Source of the DNA: Diabrotica undecimpunctata
Taxonomy: Eukaryota > Arthropoda > Insecta > Coleoptera > Chrysomelidae
Length of the DNA: 64,000 nucleotides
Reading direction: 5' to 3'
Assembly (NCBI RefSeq): GCF_040954645.1
Contig: NC_092809.1
Location: 77,020,935 to 77,084,934, forward strand
Part shown: one piece after another, positions 58,538-64,000 of the stretch
Position numbering within the stretch: position 1 is the stretch's first letter
How the letters are laid out: each line of letters begins with the position of its first letter
The notes under the pieces: generated by a model
Told to the model about the DNA's origin: nothing
Databases searched by the model: none
Seen by the model: only the letters and a program-made list of their open reading frames with translations
Made by a program: the position numbers and the translations under genes

Positions 58538-58735
58538 GAAAAAAGGAGGTATGTCAAATGACGTGCGATAATGAGATAATTAGACCACATAGTGGCACAA
58601 ACTGGATACTATTTCATGTAAAAAATTCACATTGATGAGACGTTAGTCAAGATGTAACACATATTTTTATATTTGTTATACAGAGTAAAAAAGGAGGCAT
58701 GTCCGAGTGCTACAGGGAAAAAAAGGAGGGATGTT
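58538..58735 (+). repeat. Left subterminal motif cluster (three A6GGAGG-ATGTC sites)
   Basis: AAAAAAGGAGGTATGTC at 58539-58555 (within the TIR), AAAAAAGGAGGCATGTC at 58687-58703, and TACAGGGAAAAAAAGGAGG followed by GATGTT at 58711-58735. All in the same orientation. Confidence 0.85.
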
Positions 58736-58779
58736 AATGTGACCGTCGCCGACGAACCGGTTAATACATCTAGTTTGTA

Positions 58780-58906
58780 CGTGGTTCAGAGGTGTTTAGA
58801 GGTTATGTATGTCTGTTTACTGAACCTGAAAGGATAGTTATGTGTTCGTGGTTCAGGTGTTTAGAGGTTATGTATGTCTGTTTACTGAACCTGAAAGGAT
58901 AGTTAT
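58780..58906 (+). repeat. 67-bp tandem duplication in the 5' leader
   Basis: CGTGGTTCAG...GGATAGTTATG occurs at 58780-58846 and again at 58847-58906 with a three-base difference. It lies just upstream of the first ATG (58919). Confidence 0.88.
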
Positions 58907-58918
58907 GAAGTTGTAAAT

Positions 58919-60740
58919 ATGTCTAGTGAGAGTAACGAATTTATGAAATGTGATGTTATGAACACACGGGAAAATAATGCAAAGAAACGTAGAAAATATG
59001 GACGAATTCATGAAGTAAATAAAAAATTGATCTGATTGTAAGCGTGTTAGGTTTAAGTGTTTTTTATAAATACCGGAAAAAGCAAGAATTCAAATTATTA
59101 GAAAGTTCAACCTCATGGAATCGACAGATGCCCAAAATATATATTTATGCGGATTAATTATTGTACAAACTGTACAGCAACGAAGACCACGAATATCAGA
59201 GGACTCTACACGTCTTCATGATGCCGCCTTTAATTATAGAATCCGTTATAATGTAAATGACGAAACACAAGAAGTTCCAGTATGTTAGAAGGCCTTTCTG
59301 GCATTCCATGGAATTGGGAAAAAAAGTTAGAAGTTCTACAGAAGTCACTAAAATTGACAGGTCAGATACAAGAGGAAGACATGGAAGCCATCGTCATCAA
59401 GTTTCTATGGAAACAAAAAACTGTATATTGCAGCATATAGGGTCTATCAGGGGCAGACAAAGTCATAATAGTTTGAAAGACTCGTCGAAATTATACTTGT
59501 CTGAGGATTTAAATATTAACAAAATGGACACAATGTACCTAGAAAAATTTCCAGACATGCGTACTTCATACGAAACATATAGAAGTATTTTTTCAAGTAA
59601 ATTTAATATTTCCTTTGGTTTTCCAAGAACCGATACGTGCAGTTTTTGTGATGAATATTTAGCAAAAATTAAAAGTCTTGAGAAGCAGTGCCTATTAGCT
59701 AAATCTTTGAAGGAAACAAATAAATTAAATGCTGATATTAAGCAACTAGATACAGAAAATAAGCTACATTAACTTAAAGCCCAAGCATTTTATAACAGAA
59801 AACAAGCTGCGAGAATAGCTAGTAGAAAAAATATACACACAGAGGCTATATGCATGGATTTTGCAAAAACTCTGCAAATACCCAATATTAGTACAAATGA
59901 TGTTTACTATAAGAGACAATTATTGAGTTTATACTCGTTCACGATACACGTCTTGTCTACAGCTGAGTCCATATTTTATACGTACAAAAAACGGCAGCGA
60001 TGATGTTTGTTCATTGCTTCATCACTACATCTACAACTATCTTGATCGAAAAGTACGAAACTTGAATATTGTCTGCGACTCGTTCGGAGGACAGAATAAA
60101 AACTACACTGTTCTTCGGTTTATTTTATTCATAACATAGTTCATCGTGAGAAGAGACTGGACTCTATCCAAATAACTTTTCCTGTTAGGGGACTTTCCTA
60201 CCTGGAATGTGACAAAGATTTTGGACTTGTCAATCAAAAATCAAAAGCCGCACTTTTTCAAGACTGGACAGAAGTGTATAAAACTGCTAGACAAAAACCT
60301 TGAAAGATTGAAGATTGTCCTCAATAGTATTTTCGAAAGTGGACTGAATATTTACGCAAGCATTATAAAAATAAATGCCCTTTTCTAACTCAACCCATCG
60401 GCGAGGTAAAAGCTGTTAGGGATCATCCTCGTCTTTTGTATCACAGAACAACATTCAATGGAACTTGGGAGACCACCGTAATAACACAGCAGAGATTGAC
60501 TACCCCCAAATTGCCAGAAATGGAATTTGGGGATAGTCAATCAGTCAACAGTCTTATACAGGTAAAACCCCCCAATTATTTAGTTTTATAAAGCTTACTT
60601 TTGTTATTTTTTTAGCCTTTCTGTTGATCAGTCAAGCGAAATATGCAGATCTGCAGCATCTAAAAAGAATTTATGGTTTAGAGATCCATTACACCCAAAT
60701 CTCGTGTAGACGCTATGAAGTTGTTGGAAAAAATCTATTT
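58919..60740 (+). pseudogene. Putative transposase of the TIR element (insect repetitive protein family), decayed
   Basis: ATG at 58919, a short basic start (AKKRRKYGRIH), then pieces in several frames: a VC-x-KAFLAFHGIG block near 59275, the ILQHIGSI segment, KLYLSEDLNINKMDTMYLEK, FNISFGFPRTDTCSFCDEYL (a Cys pair, about 59605-59660), AICMDFAKTLQIP (59850), NIVCDSFGGQNKNY (about 60070-60105), FPVRGLSYLECDKDFGLV (60180-60230) and a C-terminal ISQAKYADLQHLKRIYG. The acidic residues in MDFAKTL, CDSFGGQN and CDKDFG are spaced as in an RNase H-fold D-D-D/E enzyme. I know this protein type as a repetitive, usually unnamed insect family (sometimes tagged DUF7869, as I remember). At least five stops or frameshifts. 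Confidence 0.72.
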
Positions 60741-60838
60741 ATTCAAGTTCTTTTACATAAACATTATTTTTATAATAATCGTTGTTTGTTTTCTGAAATA
60801 AAACGCATTTTTGTATCAATGTTGTTACTATTTTTCTT

Positions 60839-61075
60839 GACATACCTCCTTTTTTACTTTAATATTTTGAATTAATGTGTAAAAATTTTAAATAATTGGC
60901 AAAATAAAGAAAGTAGAGTAATTTATGTTTTTGCAATTCAACTGAAACCTTATATTTAACCTCAGGCAATACCTTGATCAATGGAAATGACAACACTATA
61001 ATATTTGTGCCGTTTTGAAGTATTAAAATCGCCTTATTTCAGAATGTGTTATTTCTGATATCCTCCTTTTTTCCC
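60839..61075 (-). repeat. Right subterminal motif pair (two A6GGAGG-ATGTC sites)
   Basis: Complement reads GTAAAAAAGGAGGTATGTC ending at 60839, and GGGAAAAAAGGAGGATATC in the right TIR (61057-61075). The inner sites of left (58685) and right (60858) share GTAAAAAAGGAGG, forming an inner inverted pair. Confidence 0.85.
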
Positions 61076-61085
61076 TGTACCCTTC

Positions 61086-62733
61086 ATTTTATACCCGTCC
61101 TTTTCTAATTTCACACCCAAAAAAATTAACAAAAAATATATTTCACAAAAGTTATTTACATAAACTCCATACATTAGATTAAGACTAGGATCACCTTTAT
61201 AAAGTTGTTTAAATTGTTTGCTGCATTTTATTATGGCCTTGTTATCGTTACTGAATTACTAGTTATTTAATCTGAGAAATGAAACTTGTTAGTGTACCTT
61301 GATCTAAGAACCCGAATGGTTCATACAACAACACGTATCAAATTTAAAATTGTCAGCTTATGATTAACATAATTATAGTATAATTAACATAGTTACCACC
61401 TGCTGCATTTGAATGATTAATGCCATAATTAGAGGTATTACACTAATTTTTGCATACGCTTAAGAACTCCCCTTTCCATATCATACATTATTCATCTCGT
61501 AATAAATGAATTTTCTCCTAGTTACTGTACTTTATAAGATAGACTGATATTGGAGAGCTATCTTCTTTTCTTTTAGGTTCGATTTGAATGAAGCCTATTG
61601 TTTCTTTAATTATTATTTGGATGAAATGCTAGACAATTAATTAATTTCTGTATATTGTATACAATTATTTAATCTGGTTTTATTTTGTTGATACCTGGTC
61701 TCTTGCTATCTTTTCTTAGTTATATTATATTCAAATATAATTTATAATTATTAAATATCTTATTTCTTTTGAATAAGTTTTCCTTTTTATTATTGATAAT
61801 GCGTGAGTGCTATGCTGCGTTTTGAAAACTTTTTACATGACTTGGAGCTTTGTAAACCGAAGAAAAGTTATTTTCTAATCATTTTTTACAATCGATTTTT
61901 GTAGGTATAATTATGAAAAGGTAGACAGTTAAAGCAAAGAGTGCAGTATCGGATCTAAAAACTAAAAGACAATACAATTTGTGCTCAATATTTGATTTTT
62001 GTCGCCAAATCAATGAAGCCTTTAAGTTGGTTTGAGTGAAATCGTCAATTCGGTTTTCACCAACAAACACTCATTAAAAACTGATTTCCAACTGATTAAA
62101 AACAAAGAAAAGCTTTTCATTAATTCGTAAAATCTGATTATATTTTCAGACCACCTAAACAATAGTTTAATCATATAGGAAATTACAAAAATTTCAATGA
62201 TTGCCAAGTACGTTTTTTGGAAACGTAGATTTTACCGAAATTTACCAGTAAATTTCGGTATTTGCATTTACATTTTGAACTTCTCTCCTAGATTTATTAA
62301 CACTAATACACATAATGATCGATTTATTTAACTTAGGGGAGAGTAGCCGAAATTGTAGCGGTCCCAATATTGTACCACCGCTGTATTTATCCTTTATGAG
62401 GAAGCCAGGAAGCCGCTCTTACGTCGTTTAGTGGAACTAGTTACTACCTACAGTTGAGTGGTGAAGTGTTACAACGTTCACATTTATCGATTTTCTTTTA
62501 TCGAATTTTTTGTATTGCATGGTGGTTCAGTATAGTTTTCTAGTTCCATACGTAAGATTACAGCATCTGTAAAGGTACATGCAAACCATTTTGATTCATA
62601 AATACAAGAAAAGCATGTATTTAGGTGTATAATACTGAGTTGTTTCCGTTTGCCGGACCATTTTTAGGTTAGGAATCGTAGTTTATTTACATAAAGTGCA
62701 TGTTTCCCATATTGTACCAGGCCGAGTTATCTA
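61086..62733. other. No recognisable gene
   Basis: AT-rich. Apart from a short palindrome at 62233-62260 I see nothing that I can support. Confidence 0.45.
62233..62260. repeat. Perfect 13-bp palindrome
   Basis: TACCGAAATTTAC, two bases, GTAAATTTCGGTA. It would form a tight hairpin; function unknown. Confidence 0.8.
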
Positions 62734-64000
62734 CACTCGCGATCATAAAATCCGGGTCACCTTGAAAATCGGCGTTATTTCATTTTTAACGAGCTTTATC
62801 GTAAATAATAATAACACAAATACAAACTAATGCATGTTTCTGAGAATTGTTGTCGGCTTAGGGTTTCCTTTGTAACAAAGAATTCCAATAATGCCGATTT
62901 CGCGGAAAACTATACACTTCCCAAAATGAACGGTACCTGTAACTGCCGCTTGTTTTAAATGTCTCATTTGTTCAAACTCAACAAACAAAAGTTTATTATT
63001 GCCACCATTAGTTTTTATTAGTGTCATTATTAGTGTTTATTATTGTTTATTTTTTGCCAAAAATGCCTTGACTGTTGTTGAAACGGCACGCATTGTTGCG
63101 TTTGTGGAAGACAGTCACACTCAACGGCAAGTCGCAAGAACTGTTAGCGTAAGCCTTTCTACGGTTCAACGAGTGCTTCAACGCTTTCAGAAGACGAGTT
63201 TGCTAACCAGACGACCTGGCTCTGGACGAAGAAGAACGATCACGGCACGAGATGACCGTTTCGTTGTGTTTTAGGCTTTACGAAACCGGACCTCAACTGC
63301 GGTTATGCATCGAAATTGCCTACAGAAAGTACGAAATTTCAATGTTAGCGTTGCAACAGTCAGGAGAAGACTGCGTTCTTCTGGACTATCTTCTCGGGTA
63401 ATGGCTACAGGACCGCCACTTGGCCGTGCGCATCGAGTTGTACGACTAGCTTTTGCTCGACAATACGCGCATTGGGGAATTAATGATTGGAGCAAAGTGT
63501 TATTCTCAGATGAATCCCGTTTCTGCCTAACTGGATCCAATGGACTTGTAAGAATTTGGAGAAGAACCGGTGAACTATTTTCACAAGCTTGCATTGCTCC
63601 AAGAATGCCATTTGGGGAGGCTCGGTCATGGCTAGGGGAGGTGTATCTTCCGACTTCCGCACAGAATTACCCTTCATCGAAAATGGGTCCTTAACTGCAC
63701 GAAGGTACATTACGGAGATTCTGGAAGAACATGTTATGCCCACCATGGCAGCGTTTAGAGAAGACGCAGTTTTTATGCAGGACAACGTGCGACCGCAGGT
63801 TGCGAGGATCAGTATGCAATACTTGGACAAGGTTGAAATTACGAGGTTACCCTGGCTAGCTAGATCTCCGGATCTGAATCCCATCAAACATCTCTGGGAC
63901 GATTTGAAAAAACGTATTCAAACCCATACACCTCCTCCTAACAACGCACAGGAGCTTAAGGATCTGTTAGTGAGAAAGTGGAATAACATACTTACCACAA
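62734..64000 (+). mobile_element. Tc1-family transposon, right end off the window
   Basis: The left inverted repeat begins CACTCGCGATCATAAAATCC at 62734 right after a TA (62732-62733), as expected for Tc1/mariner. The transposase relic starts at about 63062 and continues to the edge. Confidence 0.78.
63062..64000 (+). pseudogene. Tc1-like transposase, frameshifted, catalytic residue changed
   Basis: The natural start is probably the ATG at 63062, where one T is lost (ATG CCT TGA). Then TVVETARIVAFVEDSHTQRQ and VARTVSVSLSTVQRVLQRF (first HTH), LTRRPGSGRRR (GRPR-like hook), a stop at 63273 (TAG) in the second DNA-binding domain, and WGINDWSKVLFSDESRFCLT with the first catalytic D. A one-base deletion near 63613 shifts the frame; it continues as SVMARGGVSSDF, AVFMQDNVRPQVARI with the second D, and SPDLNPIKHLWDDLKKR, where the third catalytic E is K. 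Dead copy; Tc1 identity is firm. Confidence 0.92.

Larger units (their letters stand above)
58528..61085. mobile_element. DNA transposon with TIRs and subterminal repeats, unassigned family
   Basis: The left end GAAGGGTACGGAAAAAAGG (58528 on) and the complement of the right end, GAAGGGTACAGGGAAAAAAG (61085 leftward), match over ~28 bp and both continue GGAGG-TATC/TATGTC. ATTT lies outside both ends (58524-58527; 61086-61089), a possible 4-bp target duplication. Inner copies of the A6GGAGG motif point inward from both sides. The single coding relic (58919-60740) fills the interior. Size about 2.56 kb. Confidence 0.82.

Noticed and set aside
62340..62730. Possible inverted pair around AATATTGTACC / CATATTGTACC words
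   Set aside because: The words are short and in the same orientation; I could not extend them to inverted repeats.

Overview
The window looks like a transposon-dense, AT-rich arthropod genome segment. An insect, plausibly a beetle, is my inference from the mix of RTE, I/Jockey, R2-like, Penelope-like, 17.6/297-type Ty3, BEL, hAT, Tc1 and pogo relatives and the long (TA)n tracts. I found no convincing host gene, rRNA or tRNA. Almost every recognisable coding stretch belongs to a mobile element, and most are broken.

Layout. 1-3102 (minus) is a very long, unbroken R2-superfamily reverse transcriptase ORF that runs off the left edge. 4245-6950 holds two head-to-head hAT remnants. 7200-15350 carries decayed fragments: a Penelope-like (PLE) piece, an RNase H end of a non-LTR element, an RTE fragment and a CR1/Jockey-like element. 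16000-18200 is a cluster of PLE-type ends with hammerhead-ribozyme-like motifs, including a 950-bp element with about 130-bp inverted arms. 18988-25254 is an RTE copy split by a full-length, apparently intact I-type retrotransposon (ORF1 plus ORF2, 13-bp target duplication). 27800-34317 holds RTE pieces, a Tc1/IS630-like transposase remnant fused to a BEL integrase tail, and an RTE insertion that is inverted at its 5' end and bounded by a 12-bp target duplication, the signature of twin priming.

34764-43100 is an almost complete Ty3 element on the minus strand. Its LTRs are near identical, gag and pol are intact and linked by a predicted -1 frameshift, but the 5' LTR lacks its last bases and no primer binding site is visible. 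43100-58525 is a chain of elements separated by (TA)n tracts: the Ty3 LTRs, two solo LTRs, another LTR-like unit, a small fold-back element with a hammerhead-like core, and two PLE remnants whose 3' flanks carry hammerhead-like motifs. RTE fragments, a pogo fragment and a MITE fill the middle. 58528-61085 is the most novel object: a DNA element with matching terminal inverted repeats, five copies of an A6GGAGG subterminal motif pointing inward from both ends, and a decayed protein of an insect repetitive family that I do not know as an established transposase. 62734-64000 is a broken Tc1 transposase gene running off the right edge.

The genes do not form a pathway. They record layered insertions. 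Clean target duplications let the order be read: the I element went into RTE, an RTE fragment into RTE, an RTE fragment into a PLE 3' region, and LTRs went into (TA)n. Coordinates of decayed elements are approximate, and family names rest on motif recognition without database searches.
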